From Tubiluchus corallicola (taxonomy: Eukaryota > Priapulida > Priapulimorpha > Priapulimorphida > Tubiluchidae), in contig JAQGDQ010000142.1 in NCBI GenBank assembly GCA_030141605.1, positions 248,001-312,000 of the forward strand: DNA of 64,000 nucleotides, in the 5' to 3' direction. A program made the position numbers and the translations under genes. Below the pieces are notes generated by a model, which worked only from the letters and a program-made list of their open reading frames with translations, did no database searches and was not told the origin of the DNA. Shown piece by piece: positions 34,492-56,510 of the stretch (its first letter is position 1; every line of letters starts with the position of its first letter).

Positions 34492-35640
34492 TTATTCGTG
34501 TAATACTGGGAAAGATGAAAACCGTTTTAATAATAAACTTCAGTTCGTGTTAAACTTTCCCCCATTTATTTAAGGTTAATTTAGTCAATAACGTTTTAGT
34601 TCTGTTGCTGCATTATTATTTGTTGTTCGTGTAAAGTTTTGATAGAAAAAGGGAAACGCGAATAGATCTTATTTGTCATTTTGCATAGAACTATATTTTA
34701 GTCATTGCCGATATTTCTTACTGCAATAATTATGGCACTAAATATCTCGAGTTTTAATATGTCGAAACTGTGGGCTGTGGTTTGACAGTTTAATTGTAAG
34801 TATTTGGTCTTCCTACGATAGTGAACACATACTTTCTGCAATTTTCTACACTTCGTTAGATTAATCAATCCATTATAGATATATTGGTTACACATTACAC
34901 ATTCCGCTATATTGTTACAGTACCTGATCATTATTAAAATATTATAGCTTGTTGTCGATAGTTGCAATCGCAAAATAGCCACAAATTCTCGTAAAAATCA
35001 TAAGGCCTACTTGCTTATTTTTACATCGAAATTTAGAAAAAGACGCTTTCGCACAATAACAAAAATAAAAATTGAAGATTAATGTGCGTCATAATGCTCC
35101 TCCAAATGACTTTGAAAACATTAAGGGTTTCGAGTTTCCTTGTACATTTTTCTCATTCAACTTCAAAATGCAACTTCAAGCAGTTAAAGGACAGGCAATA
35201 AGTCTAGGTCACTTTAGCTTTAAATCACTTATAGCTTTCACAATCTGCATAATAGACAGCATGTTGCATACTGATCTTTCATTTAGTCACGCGACAAGTA
35301 AGGTAGGGCTTGGGAACACGAAATTTAAATCAGTTTATAATTAAATGAGGCTTTACAATTATTTTTGGTACCATACACTTCGGGTCTTCATTTAGTCAAT
35401 AGACTTTCAACTGGATTGAATCATGGAAGCAGATAGTCTGACTGAATTTAAAATTAACATTTAAACAGTGTTAATTAATTAACTAATTAACGAATTAACT
35501 AATATGAAATATAATAAGCCAAAAACCCAACTGTTTATGCACAATCAACCATCAACCTAGCTGCTAATGAGAAAGGCACTGAAAAATCGTAAGCCAACCA
35601 TAATTCAACCCCAGAACCCTGTGATCACATTGACTGGTTA
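34492..35640. other. Intergenic stretch
   Basis: No gene supported. Frames of 90-94 codons on each strand lack motifs. Confidence 0.35.
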
Positions 35641-35790
35641 GTTTCATCTTACTACGGATAGATGGCTCTGAGAGATAGGATAATACTTGGATGAGATTTC
35701 ACCCCTGACCTGGTATGCGGCAACCTGTATTGCAAGTTTCTTGGTTTGAATCCTGGTTGGCTCATTATTTTCAGTACCTCGCACCTTCAT
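35641..35790 (+). mobile_element. Possible tRNA-derived SINE relic
   Basis: A TTGGTTTGAATCCTGGTTGG block matches the pol III B box and T-arm (GGTTCGAATCC). Upstream, CCTGGTATGCGGCAACCTGT could be a decayed A-box half. No clear tail. Confidence 0.35.
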
Positions 35791-35915
35791 TTGATTATCG
35801 ATTCGTTTAGTTTTTCTTTATAAATAAATCATTATGTTTTTTTAATCCTGGATTATCACAGTTTAACATAAAATAATTTCATTCTGAAAAAAAAATCAAG
35901 TCTCTTTTTTCTTTA

Positions 35916-43872
<7,957 letters not shown>

Positions 43873-43895
43873 CTGGAAGGCAAGTATTAGTGTAT

Positions 43896-44373
<478 letters not shown>

Positions 44374-46111
44374 GCCTAGGTAAGTAAGTAATACTGCCTA
44401 GAGATGCCAAAATGTTGAAAATTTAGTGAATGAAAAGCCACATTGCGTGGAGAATGACAATGCCCACCTGCGTAACTGTGTACTCAACATGTTATTGCAG
44501 GTTACTATTTACTTATTCGATGTAATTTGTAAAAGCCACGCAGGAAAGAATTAAACTACGCCATAGAACCTGTTTCCGAGAAGCCAATACCTGAAGCGTC
44601 CTAATCAAGAAGCCAGTCTTTAAAGGTTAATATGTTAATTTATGGCGGCTTCGTTATCGCTAGGCGGATTAAGACGCTAATCCTCATGAACCTGTGATTA
44701 AACTGTCTGATGCAGCCCTGTTAATACTATCACTATTACTAGTATTACTATTACTATAAAACTAGTAAACTATTACTATTATAACTACTACTATAAGTGA
44801 TAATTACTATTGTAAACTACATGAACTGTACACAAAGGAGACTGTGCGAGAAAACTCTATAGCAAGAGTCGCAGAGTTCTGAAAAGCGTTCACTAAGCCT
44901 TATTTGTTTAGCAACAATGAGCTAATTATTATAATAGGTACAACAGTGTTTGTCGTGATAAAGTTGACATTGACATTGACATTATTTGTCATGATAAAGT
45001 TGACACTGCTCTGTTATAACGGGCTACAAAATAAATAATTACCATCCATCCAGCCATTATTGTTGTGTACTCTATTAGTTTTGTCGATCTAAGCAAATTA
45101 AACATTGAATTCCTGATCGCAAAGACTTGGCATAGTGCCTCTGTAAATACCATTGAATTAAGCGCACACGCAATGTTACGTGTTTGCTCAAATTACGCAA
45201 TATGGATGGTTCGCGCATTAATGATCTTTTGCTTGCGTGTACCAGTTGTTGTACACTGTGACACGTTAATTTCTTTTTTACTTGACAATTTGAGATTGTC
45301 AGTATTATTACTATTGTTATTGTTATTGTTATCGTTATCCTTATCGTTATCATTATTGTTATTGTTATCGTCATATTTATCATTGTTATTATTATTTACA
45401 TTTCATTCTTATTCCTTTCTCTCTTCTTTTTATTATTATTTATTTTATACCAAAATACATTAAAATCATAGAATTACGCAATAAAGCTCACAAAAGGAAG
45501 GTTAAAAAACAAACAAAATAAACAATGTAACAATAAAGAGGACAACACACCCTCAGTAAAAATGCTTAAAAATAAACAAAAATAAAAAAAACAATTACAA
45601 GCAACAATCAGCTGGATCAGTGTAATTAAATGTAGTCACTAATATGCAGTAACTACGTTTTGACAATTTTATTTGTTCAGTTATTCATTCCAATATATAT
45701 TTCAAAGATAGCCAAATATCTTCAACTTTCTCTAGTATCCCAAGATCGGCACCTGCGTATTTTTCCAGCTTACATATATTTAATACAACTCATTGGGAAA
45801 TTAAAATTCAGTGCTTGTAATTTGCTTTAGGACACCAAATTTAATATTTTACTATTAAAATAGTCTTATTTAAACATTAGAATTTTTTATACTGAAACTT
45901 TATCAGTATACTGAAGATTACATCTAACGTATTAATTTCTAATGCATTACTTGTGGAATTCACCCACCATTGTTAGCAGAGAAATTTTGGTCCGTAACTG
46001 AGTTTATCACAGTCCCCTTCTAAAATTAATTGTGTCCATTCGTCGGTTAAATTACTCAGTGTTCGTTATTACTTTAAGAATAATACGAAGACATTTTTAC
46101 AAAATAATGTC
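44374..46111. other. Non-coding stretch with small repeats
   Basis: Holds (ACTATT)-type runs at 44725-44830, a duplicated TGTC(G/A)TGATAAAGTTGACA at about 44951 and 44988, and (TTATTG/TTATCG)n at 45303-45400. It may include the cyclase upstream exon and promoter. No other gene supported. Confidence 0.45.
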
Positions 46112-46643
46112 TTTTAAAGGAAACGCCAAGTTAGGTTTATTTAAATATTCGCGAAAAATGTTAGAAGAATTTAGTAATAAAAATGCGATGAGCGCCTCGT
46201 GTAGTTAGTAAAATCACAAGTCGCGATCATTTCACGCTTAGACCCTCCCATCTTGAACATCGATTCTTCCACCAATAACGCCATTCATCTCCTGAAGAAA
46301 AACAGTGCACTGTCAATTTCCGTTTAAAGTCTGATACGTTTCACAAAAAATGAAGTGGCTAATTTTGTGATACTTTTCCAAACTGGAAAGCTGTTTGGTA
46401 AGTTGCAGAAATAGTTGAAATAGTTTAAACAGCGTGCGCCTACGAAAAGTCAGGAAGTTCCACCAGTTACGTCATGATACTGAAATAAATTACTGCTAAC
46501 ACCACGCCTGAAAATTTCTATACAGCAGTAGTGTAAATTAACTTTTTTGTTTACAGAAAGTCTTTTTGCAATTTTTTGTTATATTTTTCTAAATTAAAAT
46601 GATAGCAGTAAAATAAACCTAACGTGGTAATTAAAAAATGTCC
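46112..46643 (+). repeat. Interspersed repeat family C, copy 2
   Basis: Full-length partner of 40112-40662, differing by many substitutions and small gaps. Confidence 0.82.
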
Positions 46644-46774
46644 TTGCTTAAAAGAAAACCTACGAAAACGCATAATCTAAACTTCAACAACATTAACATA
46701 TAAATGCGAATGTGGGTAGTTAATCAATTATTTATAATTAATGTCCAGATTATCATTAATACAGGTACAAACCC

Positions 46775-47060
46775 GCAGTTGATTAAAAATTATAACCACT
46801 AGGCACAGCGTCTCCAGGTGAATATGGCAATCCAAAGTCAAAACATTGACGGAAATCCAGGTTCAAATTTCATCAAAATCATATAATGAAATCATTTAAT
46901 TAGTCAAAATCTGAGCGATCTTGGTTTACCTACTATAAGCTATGAACTTTGCACTGCCATGATAATCACCCCCGTAATCACGACGGACGAGTGGTTATCA
47001 CATCGTCCTTGAAAGGCAAAGGTTCAAATTCAGACTGTGGATCACTTTTCACAATTGTGG
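46775..47060. mobile_element. Possible tRNA-related SINE relics
   Basis: At 46976-47040 ACGAGTGGTTATCAC, a spacer, then AAAGGTTCAAATTCAGACTG match pol III A and B boxes at a tRNA-like distance. Another B-box-like CAGGTTCAAATTTC is at about 46858 and a reverse A-box-like CTAGTGGTTATAA at about 46790. No tail resolved. Confidence 0.38.
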
Positions 47061-49272
47061 GTTTGTACCAAAAAATAAGTTTATTTGTATTACTAAGGTA
47101 AGTGTATTAACGTTTTGCAAATCTTTTTTATCTGCCTACAAGGACAGTGAAATGGGTTCAAATAACATTTGAAGAACTTTGCTTTTATGTGCGCAGTAAA
47201 GCTCCATGCACGTCCAATCTACACAAACAGCATCCGTTCAGCAGCAGGTGGTTTGATTCTTTGCACAAGACACTTAAATAAATTGCCTAAATTGGAAAAC
47301 AGATAAGCTGTAATCGATATTTCATTTGAATAGGGCCCCATGCTAATTTATGTATGCAGTCACTTACATAAGTCATAAGTCACTCACATTACATAATGAT
47401 AGACAAATACTATACTATTCTGAGCTATAATTTGTTAATGTGTTGCAAGTGGATATTGGCATTGATTTATATGATGAAATTTTTGTGTTTTTCAAGCCTC
47501 ATGTTATATTGTTCAAACGTTTGCGTTGGTTAATCTTTCTGGTACAGCGTGTTTTTAGTGTTTAAAAGAAAACCGGATGATTGTGTAAATACGAGTTCAG
47601 AATAAAGAATGCTCTAAAATATTGGAAAATACAATAGCTTATTTTAAATCAAAGTTTAGATTAAATAATAATTACCGCGGATACTCAAATTTCGTTAAAC
47701 TTTCAAAGCTACGCGTGGCTCAGTGAATCTTGTAAGATTGGTAGCGGAGCCTTTTTGTCACATTCGCGTGGCCGACATATAGAAGGCGGTACCGTGATAA
47801 CCATGATCATGAACTGCTGTGTTAGTTTCATGACGTCATATGATGTAAAGCCCATTTTTCGTGACATCATGCGTTTAAGCAGTACTGTAACACCTATGCA
47901 AATGTGCCTGACGCACAAGGGAAGACGCCTGCCATTGCACAAACTGTGGTTAGTTTCTGACGTAGGCAATAGCTGTGTTCCGTTGCCGTTAATTAAATTT
48001 CTAAGCTAATTATTCAAATATAAGGAACAATTGTTGACTTTTATAGGCAAGAAAATGTATATTTTGGACAGTAAATTAAAATGAGATTGACAACTAAACA
48101 ATTGTCCGGTCTTCCTTTAATTTTATCGATCATTTAGATTTTATTATGTGATTATATACGCAATGCACCACTTTGCCGGGGGGCCTATAATGCTATTAAG
48201 ACGGCCATGACAAAACAGACACACCACAATGTATAAAAGGGATGACTACTGGTAAGAAAACTACAGTCCCTTCTGGTTTTGAATAATCCAGACTATCCCA
48301 TGACTTCGCACGTTAGTGACGTTACTATATCAACTTGGCTAAGTAATAGTCTACTGATTATAATCATACAATACATGTAATTTCATATTCCACGCGCAGT
48401 TTGACAAGCAAGAAAAACGCGTTTTTGCTGTGCTGAAATAGAAGCTGATTCCGTACAGTTATTAATGTGACACGAACTTGTTCAAAAAGATCTCTAAGTA
48501 CGCAAATTCGAAGCGTTAAATTGGTCGTGAGAACTTAGTAAGAAAAGGCTCTTTTTGCAGTGAGGGCGCAAAGAAAATGACGCATGGAACAGCTGTCAGA
48601 AAATCAGAAAATTTTCAGAAAATTTCCGATTTTTTCACACAAAAACTATGCAGCAAGAAAGCTCATTTCAGATAGAAACCACTCGTTTTTTACTGTTATC
48701 AAGCCATTTGTAGCCATTATTCGCCATCATGGACAGCGAGGACGACGTAATGTTTTTTTGCTGAGCACTTACTACATAAAATGATTATGTTACAACAACA
48801 GTATTAATCACCGCTATTATTGAGTGCATTAAATTAACGAAACAAAACAGCATCGTGGTGTTGTTACAGTCTTGTATGGACATTTGAGAGTCGATTGGGA
48901 GAAATTTTACAGTAATGCTAGAATGACTCCGGGCACTTTCAACGAGTTATTAGTCTTGCTGCAGGACTTGATTACAAAAAAGATGTAAACTTCATAGATA
49001 ACATTGATCCTCTAACTTTGTAATTTCATATTTTATATAATCATGTCTAAAGCAAATTACAGTTAACGTATTTCTGATATACAACGTGCAATTTATCATA
49101 TTAGTCAACGTAATGTCAGACCTGTTTATTAGCCTAGTTCTAATAATCACTTCAAAATAATATACCTATATAAAATAAACATTTGCGTGAGTTATATTTG
49201 TTTTTCACGAATATAACCAGCGCTGTTGCATTAATAAAACATAAAATCGTCTGTTTTTTATTTTATTTTTAG
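47061..49272. other. Intergenic stretch
   Basis: No gene supported. Overlapping 84-86 codon frames on both strands at 47709-48009 have no motif. Confidence 0.35.
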
Positions 49273-49800
49273 TTTTCATCAATGACATAACTGATAATTT
49301 GACAAGTGTAGTTCATTTGTATGCAGATGATACAAATTTGTTGCATTCAACTAAACATGTAACTGAAAGTATCTTGGAAGTGAACAATGATCTTGCAAAG
49401 GTTAAAACTTGGGGTGTGACAAATGGGGTGTATCTACGAATGTCAATAAAACAAAAGTTATTCTGTTTTCACGAAAAACTAACCCATCCTCTATGGAAGA
49501 GATAAAGATTGGTGGCAATTCTATTACAGTGGTTTCATCTGTTAAACACTTAGGTATTGTACTTGACATCAAACTTAGCTGGAACAAACATGTTGCGTAC
49601 ATAATTAACAAAATAAAATAATACACCCATTTGCCCTGCTTAAACATAAAATTAATTCTTTTCACTTTGTTGTTTTACTTAATAAGTCCTTTATAAGACC
49701 ATTGGTAGAATATGGAAATGTAATATGGGCAAATTATCTTAAAATTGAAAGTGTTCAATATAAAATAATGCTATGTATTGCTATGTATGTGTTGTTAACT
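49273..49800 (+). mobile_element. CR1/jockey-like LINE fragment (reverse transcriptase)
   Basis: With two frame changes it encodes F-I-N-D-I, then L-Y-A-D-D-T-N-L-L (RT catalytic YADD), W-G-V-S-T-N-V-N-K-T-K-V-I-L-F-S, V-K-H-L-G-I-V-L-D, L-S-W-N-K-H-V and F-I-R-P-L-V-E-Y-G. This order is that of RT motifs in CR1/jockey-group elements. It is 5'-truncated and frameshifted, so inactive. Confidence 0.82.
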
Positions 49801-50081
49801 GGCCGGTGGAGACGAGAACCTAGAAAGCACAGATTGTGTGACTGCGGTGCCCAGTAACGGAGCAAATTAGGAATAATTATCGTAAGACAAACTTCGCATA
49901 CGGTGCAGAGCTCTTTGAAAATGAGCTAGCTGTGTCATTTGCTATGACGCAAAGCAGACAGTGATTTACATCATCTCACTTTTTTGCCCGATATGTCTTT
50001 GTTTTTGGTACTATGTCGCTGTACCCGCAAACAGTATAAATTTGGACTAATATATTGTGAATTTGAAAAATTTTTGGTTAA

Positions 50082-50082
<1 letters not shown>

Positions 50083-50147
<65 letters not shown>

Positions 50148-50220
50148 CACCACCACCACCACCACCACCACCACCACCACCACCACCACCACCACCACCA
50201 CCACCACCACCACCACCACC

Positions 50221-50251
<31 letters not shown>

Positions 50252-50252
50252 T
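50083..50252. repeat. Compound (ACT)n-(ACC)n-(ACT)n microsatellite
   Basis: About 18 ACT units, then about 30 ACC units, then ACT again, with sharp boundaries. It interrupts the LINE-derived region. Confidence 0.97.
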
Positions 50253-50590
50253 TGTAGGAGCTATGAAAGGTATCTTAATCTGTTACTAGGTTTTTCCATC
50301 ACTGAAAGAAAGGAGCGAATTACTTACGGTCTCCATTTAGCAAAAAAATTATTATCATAATGCTCTTCAATACTTATGTGCTATTTTAGGAAAGTATCGT
50401 TCCAACAGACGTTACTCGGTGCGTGATCCGTACCTTTCAAAACTTACTGCTCAATTGTAGAACAGTTTTTTCAAAAGAACAGTTAGAGTATGGAGTAAGA
50501 TAAGTATTGAGTTAAGGCAAACGTGTGTTAGTAAAACTGTTTTAACCGCCTTGTTTCTAAGGAGTGGGAACATCCCATAATAAATCTCTG
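50253..50590 (+). mobile_element. Likely C-terminal remnant of the neighbouring LINE
   Basis: 50395-50570 reads R-K-Y-R-S-N-R-R-Y-S-V-R-D then F-F-K-R-T-V-R-V-W-S-K-I-S-I-E-L, similar to the end of CR1/jockey ORF2 ('R-x-W-N-x-L-P' region). It probably belongs to the same insertion as 49273-49800, split by the microsatellite. Confidence 0.5.
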
Positions 50591-51449
50591 TGTAAAAAGC
50601 AATGGAGACAGAAAGCATGAAATGTTAACAAATAGATTTATTCAGAATTTTACACAGTTAAATTCTGATTTGTTAACTCGCAACCTAACAGATGGTCAAA
50701 TATGTTCTCGTAAACAGATCCGTTGAAAATTATGTACTTTATTTTTTTGAATGCAGACGTCATGGAAATGAACGCAGTGTTTTTCTAAATGCATTACTTT
50801 GTAACAATTTCGTTAGTCATAAGCAAATTGTCAATTTTAATTATAAATCTAGGTGTAATTCAATGATGAATTTATTGAACTCTTGCAATGATTAGCTTCT
50901 GTTTACCATAGTTCAAAATTTTATAAAATCAAAAAAGAGGTTTAAGGCAAAATAAATATTGAGTGTAGTAACTTTACTAACTGAAGAATGAGTACAATAT
51001 TTCTACTGTTCTTGCAGATTACAGCTTGCACTTCTTTTGGTGTAAATTCATGCATTGTTTAATTGAGATGATTTACTGCATTGTTTAATGCCCAGATGAT
51101 ATATATTATGCCTAATTGAAATATGTATGCCTAATTGATGTTACTTGCTGTGAAATTCTTATCGATTGTTAAGTTAGCACGAGTACTTTAACGCACTAAC
51201 TGAAAAGAAAGATAGGTTTTATGCTGAATTATGTTAAATGTTGTCCGTTGAACAAGAAAAAAGTAATTAAGTAGTTAAATTTTAGTGTGACTTCCGGATG
51301 CGTTGCACTGAAATGGCTTCCTCCACCAGCAAAGACAACACGCAAATTTTCGTTAAGACTCAACAACACAGTTAGTAGACATTCAAAGACATTCAATTCT
51401 TCAACTAATTTTTATGACATAAGTTAACTCGTCAAGTAACTCGCACGTC
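50591..51449. other. Intergenic spacer
   Basis: No gene supported. Contains a duplicated GATATATATTATGCCTAATTGA-like word near 51090-51140. Confidence 0.35.
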
Positions 51450-51714
51450 TGTTCAGACTAGAGAGTAAAATTTCCTGCGAGTTACTCTCCGACAGTAATC
51501 GCGAGCTGGCACTAACTTTTCTATTCGCTATGAGAGGTATAAGTAAGGTGTTCAAACTAGAGAGTAACTTGCAGCAAATCAACTCACAGCGCAACTGTTG
51601 GAGAATTTGTAATAATTCTACCGACAGTAACTCCCAAAGCAGTTGTGAGCGGTTCACATTTGCGAGATTGCTGCCAGATAGTAAGCTCGCGACACAAAAC
51701 TCGCTAGACTGTAC
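51450..51714. mobile_element. MITE with TGTTCAGACTAG terminal inverted repeats, copy 2
   Basis: Left end TGTTCAGACTAGAGAGTAA; right end on the other strand GTACAGTCTAGCGAGTTTT. Shares interior words with 21172-21468 (GTTCAAACTAGA, CAGCAAATCAACTC, GTTCACATTTGCGA). About 265 bp, no coding capacity. Confidence 0.7.
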
Positions 51715-53500
51715 GCGCGATTTTTTCATTTTACTTTTTATTAGTTCATTATTGTTTTGTTTTTCACTAACGTACCTAATGTTTATTATTTAAAGCTTTG
51801 TCGTGCTCTTTGTTACCACACGTCACACGTGCTGAACACAGACTTGCAGGCAATGATAATTTATTGACATAAATTAATTAATGTAACCATTGACACCTGA
51901 TGGTTCTTAACATGGGCACAGTTCAGAAATAGATATTAAATCTTTTCTCAAGAACGCAAGCTATGAGGGCAGGTAGTGCCAGCAGTTAGAGAGAGAGGAG
52001 AGCTATTACAATACATCATTGTAAAATGAAGCCCTTCACAAATGAGTTGTCCGAAACTGATATTATGAGTTTTGATAATAATGGCTTAATGCAAGCTACT
52101 AATATTACACTAATGCGGAAAACTAATTACAGAGCAAATAAAGAACGAGGGACAGGTGTATCTTAGCTCATTCAAAAGTGTAATGCACGCGCAACAAAAA
52201 TGATTAATAACATTTTAAACGAAATTTGGAGAAGTAGGTCGTTCTTACAAAAAACGAAAACAATATGCTATCGATATTTCGTCAATATATTGTCAATATT
52301 TAAGACTGAGTCCGGTTAATGAGTTAGTAGCTCGACTCGTTTCAATTCAGACAGAAAAGAAACCTGCTCGTCACCTGTAAGTTTGAAGAACGAAGCTAAA
52401 GTTTAAATATCACTGGGCTGTTATTTTAACCACCGATTGCATACTGTTGAACGGGTTTTTAAAGAAACGGCAATGATACGAAACCACACGAAAAGTGTAA
52501 TGAATTCCAAACTTTGAAGAGGACGCACTGTTCACTTTAAAAAAAAATGAGTGACTGAGTGTGTGAGGGTGTGTCATTGGGTGAGCGACTGGTGAGCAGG
52601 ACAGTGACAAAGAGGGAGGAATCGATGTAAAAAGTTGATTTTTCTAAAAATTGACAGTCACACTGTATTGTTCTAATAGAGGAAGACAAACAATCAGAAA
52701 TCAACGTTTGGTTAGTATAATGTGTTTCATTTGTATCTTTCCTTGCTACAGGTGATTACAAGTTTACTCTTGGTAAAGACATTATCCATTACATAACCTT
52801 TGGGGGCCATATCTAATGTCATATATTAACATCTGATGAACCTATATATTCCAGCAGATGCATTCTTAAACTATAGTTTTAATTCTGGCTTTTGAAGCCT
52901 GGAAATCGATAACTCCAGATGTCTTCTGTAACAACTTTGTATGGACCGCTACAGCTAAGCTTTGTTATTACATACTTGTTAAGTACTAAAAAGTAGATAA
53001 CTCTTTCACTCAAGCTCTTTCACGAAGTAATTAGTTTCGTTACACGCATTAACCTCTGAACAGGACTGTTACAAAATACTATAGTGAGACTGCGTGAGGA
53101 GCATGGTTGAGGGCTACAGTGTGTGGTTTGCAACTGAGATTTTGGCGAGGCCGAATCTTGTCAAGAAAAGGATGGGTGAGAGTACCGGGAAAACGAATGA
53201 GTGAGGCGGGTCACCTGCCATGCCGCCCCAGCTATTTTCTTCGTTGAGAGAGGATCTACACGAGCACCAAAAAGTGGCCAAGACACCGTTCAGAGAATTG
53301 CATTTTATAATGAACTAGGTTCCGATCCCGCCAACAAGCTTTTGACGTAAATTTTGATGTTTTTTAAATTAAAGTCTTTTGTCTTAAATGCTCACCTGCT
53401 TATATGGCTGGGCATCCTGCTCTCTGCAATGATTCAAGCGGGTAGTAGTGGTAGTTAGGGTAGCATTAGCATGGATTCTTGTTGTAGTTGTATGCTTAGT
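51715..53500. other. Intergenic stretch
   Basis: No gene supported. Upstream edge of the LINE lies at about 53500. Confidence 0.35.
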
Positions 53501-56500
53501 TATAGCGGTAGAATTATAAGATCGAACAACACATGGGTCATCATAATGCTGATATAATAAGAATTGGAACACTTAATGTTCAAAGGCTTCAGAACAAAAT
53601 TCAAGGAAACAAATCTTTTAAAAGATCTAAACAAATATGGATTGGCGTTTTTGGCATTACAAGAAACTCATGTGAAAACAACAGAGAATTATTCCTTGGA
53701 TAACAAGTATAAAATATTTTTGCATGGAGATGACACAAGCGCTCATGCTGGAGTGGGTTTTGTTCATTCGGTGGATTTTAATTGCACGTATACTGTTATA
53801 AATTCAAGAATTGTTGCTCTCAAAACTCACATAAAAGACATGCAGGTTACAATCGTAAATGGCTATGCACCCACGCTAGTGAAAAGTGAAAAGGATCCCA
53901 AGTTAAGAGATGCTTTTTATGATGATTTGGATAACTTTATTAGTACAGTGGCCTAAAAGTCATTTGGTAATCGTTTGTGGAGATTTCTATGCCAAAATTG
54001 GGTCACTGCATAATTCATTACCAGAGCATATTGGTAAATATGGAAAAGGAATTACAAATTCAAATGGATTACGATTAGCTGAAACTGTTGTAACCAAAAA
54101 TCTGATCGTCACTAACACTGTATTCCAACATAAATACGCTCACGTAACTACCTGGCACTCAACACAGAAAAATAAGAAGTCATGGAATGGGGAACCCAGG
54201 AGAAATCCTATAAGGAATCAAATAGATTTTGTTACGGTAAGGAAAATGCCTATGCCACTAATAAGAACTTCCAGGTCGTACGCTCGTTTAAACATAGATA
54301 CCGACCACTCTTTGGTTATGACTAACATTTCAGTCAAATGGGTAAAGATGCTACAGAAAAAGCAAAGAACAAAATACTTAGATGTTGCCAAGCTAAAGGA
54401 CAGAGATTATAGAGAAAAATACAATTTAAAGTTAGAGCAGAACGTTACTAAATCTCCACCTGGTGAGACATCTGAAAACACAAATTTGCAATCGGAAAAA
54501 CTCAAAGTTCACATAAAAAATTTGACAGCAGAAATACTTGTACAGGACATGTGAGATTTAACGATAAAAAAAAGTTAAAGATGATGAGATAGAAGCTTTG
54601 TCTGCAAATCAGAAAGTTTTGAAAGATAAAATTCACCAATGTAGAAATTTAGCAGAAATTGATGATCTTAAGAAGAAACGCAAGGAAATTCTAAAGCAAA
54701 TTTCTAAAGCATGAAAAGCTAAAACAAATAGAAGAAAAAGGTGACTGGTATCGCAAAAGAAATCGAGCAAACAAAAAATGATTCCTCTAGGCATTTAAAG
54801 TAATACGGACTTTGCAGACCTTTCAACCAAAGAAAAAATTAATTGTAAAAGGAAATGATGGTCTAATTACTGATGCTGAACAGCAAGCTGAAGCCATAGC
54901 AGAATTTTTCAACGAATTTTTAATGATGAAAATGCACCTGGGGTTAAAAGGTCTCACTATCCAATGAAAGTTCCATTTACTAAAGAAGAAGTAAAGCATG
55001 CGACAAAATCATTGAAAAACAACAAAAGCCCAGGCGCTGATGAATTAAATGCTGAGTTAGTCAAGTATGGATCAGAAAATTTATATGCAGAAATTGCTGA
55101 AATTCTAAACAATATTTCCAAAACAGGCACATTTCCACAGGATATTCAAAAAGGAATACTTATCCCTTTACCCAAGCCAGGTAAGAAACGAGGTTCTGTA
55201 GAAAATCTTAGACCATTGATATTGCTTACACTAATAAGGAAGATTTTGGCTATCTGTATGTTGACTAGGATCTATGGCAGATTACACACTTACATTCCAA
55301 CAAGCCAAGCAACATATCAACCAGGAAGGAATACTACTGAATTAGTACAAGCCTGTAAATTACTAGCTGAAAAAGCCATCTCTTTTGCTGATTACTCTAT
55401 ATATCCTCATGATCGATATGTCAAAGGCCTTTGATTGCGTTCGGAGAAAAACTCTGCTTTGCTGTCTGGAAGAAATCCTTGAACCTGATGAAATATACAT
55501 CATAAGTATAATGTTAGAAAATCTATTAATGCAAGTCAGGTGTGAAGGGAAATTGAGTCAGCCATTTTCTACAAACAAAGGAGTACCTCAGGGTGACTGT
55601 CTAAGCCCTGTACTTTTGACTTTATATCTTGCCATAGCTCTCACTGAGGACAAAGTTATACCATTGAAAGACCTAGAAGATCACAACTACACAATTATTG
55701 ATCCTAAATTAATACCGAATGAAGTAAGACAAGAACACAGTTACAGCTCTCTACAAAGTAAGCCAACTACGATATCAATGCAGTATGCTGATGATGTGGC
55801 TTGGATTACAAGAAACAAAGAAGAAGTAGATGAAATAAAAACTCAATAGAGGAGAAACTGAACAGAATGGATCTCGTTATAAACAAAAATAAAACTGAAG
55901 AGTTTCATATAACACGCCATGGTGATGAATCAAATGGCAAAGATGCAAGTATCTCGGTAGTCTGCTAGCAACAAAGGACGACATATTAAGACGAAAGATA
56001 ATGGCATTATCAGCTTTCTCAAAACTCACAAAAGTTTTGGAAAATAGGAAGATTTCTTTGGAAACAAAAGTCAGAATATTCTCAGCCTTAGTCGAAACTG
56101 TATTTCTGTATAACTCTGAGCTGTGGACATTAAAAGCAAATCATAAAGCTGAAATCGATGGGTTTCAAAGGCGAAATTACAGAAACATTTTGGGTATTAG
56201 ATGGCCAAAGAAAATTTCAAAAAAAGATCTATATGAAAAAATAAAAGAAGAACCTTGGACAAGAAAAATAAAAAGACGACGTTTAAGATGGATTGGGCAT
56301 ATGCTTAGACTACCTGATGACGTTCCAGTGAAGATAGCTCTTCAACAAGCCATGAACCTGCTAAAAAACCTGCAGGAGGACAAATGTTAACATACTTAGA
56401 TTTTGCACAGAAAGATTTAAACACTTCAGCATTGATCCACTTGAGGCATTGCAGCGTGTAGGGAGTCCTGGCATAGAGAGGTGAGCAGAATCATGTCCCT

Positions 56501-56510
56501 GGACGTTTGA
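53501..56510 (+). mobile_element. Nearly full-length but decayed non-LTR retrotransposon (LINE)
   Basis: APE-type endonuclease followed by reverse transcriptase, as expected for ORF2, in + orientation. Endonuclease: I-G-T-L-N-V start (~53555), L-A-L-Q-E-T-H (~53655), V-I-V-C-G-D-F-Y (~53970) and T-D-H-S-L-V (~54300). RT: N-N-K-S-P-G-A-D (~55020), D-M-S-K-A-F-D (~55415), G-V-P-Q-G-D-C-L-S-P (~55580) and Y-A-D-D (~55785). The C-terminal region has R-L-R-W-I-G-H-M-L-R (~56285) and ends R-E-S-W-H-R-E-V-S-R with a stop at 56510. At least five frame changes or stops (near 53600, 53950, 54555, 55430 and 55850-56000) make it inactive. The clade is not resolved; the C-terminal motifs look RTE/L2-related. 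No ORF1, poly(A) tail or target duplication seen. Confidence 0.9.
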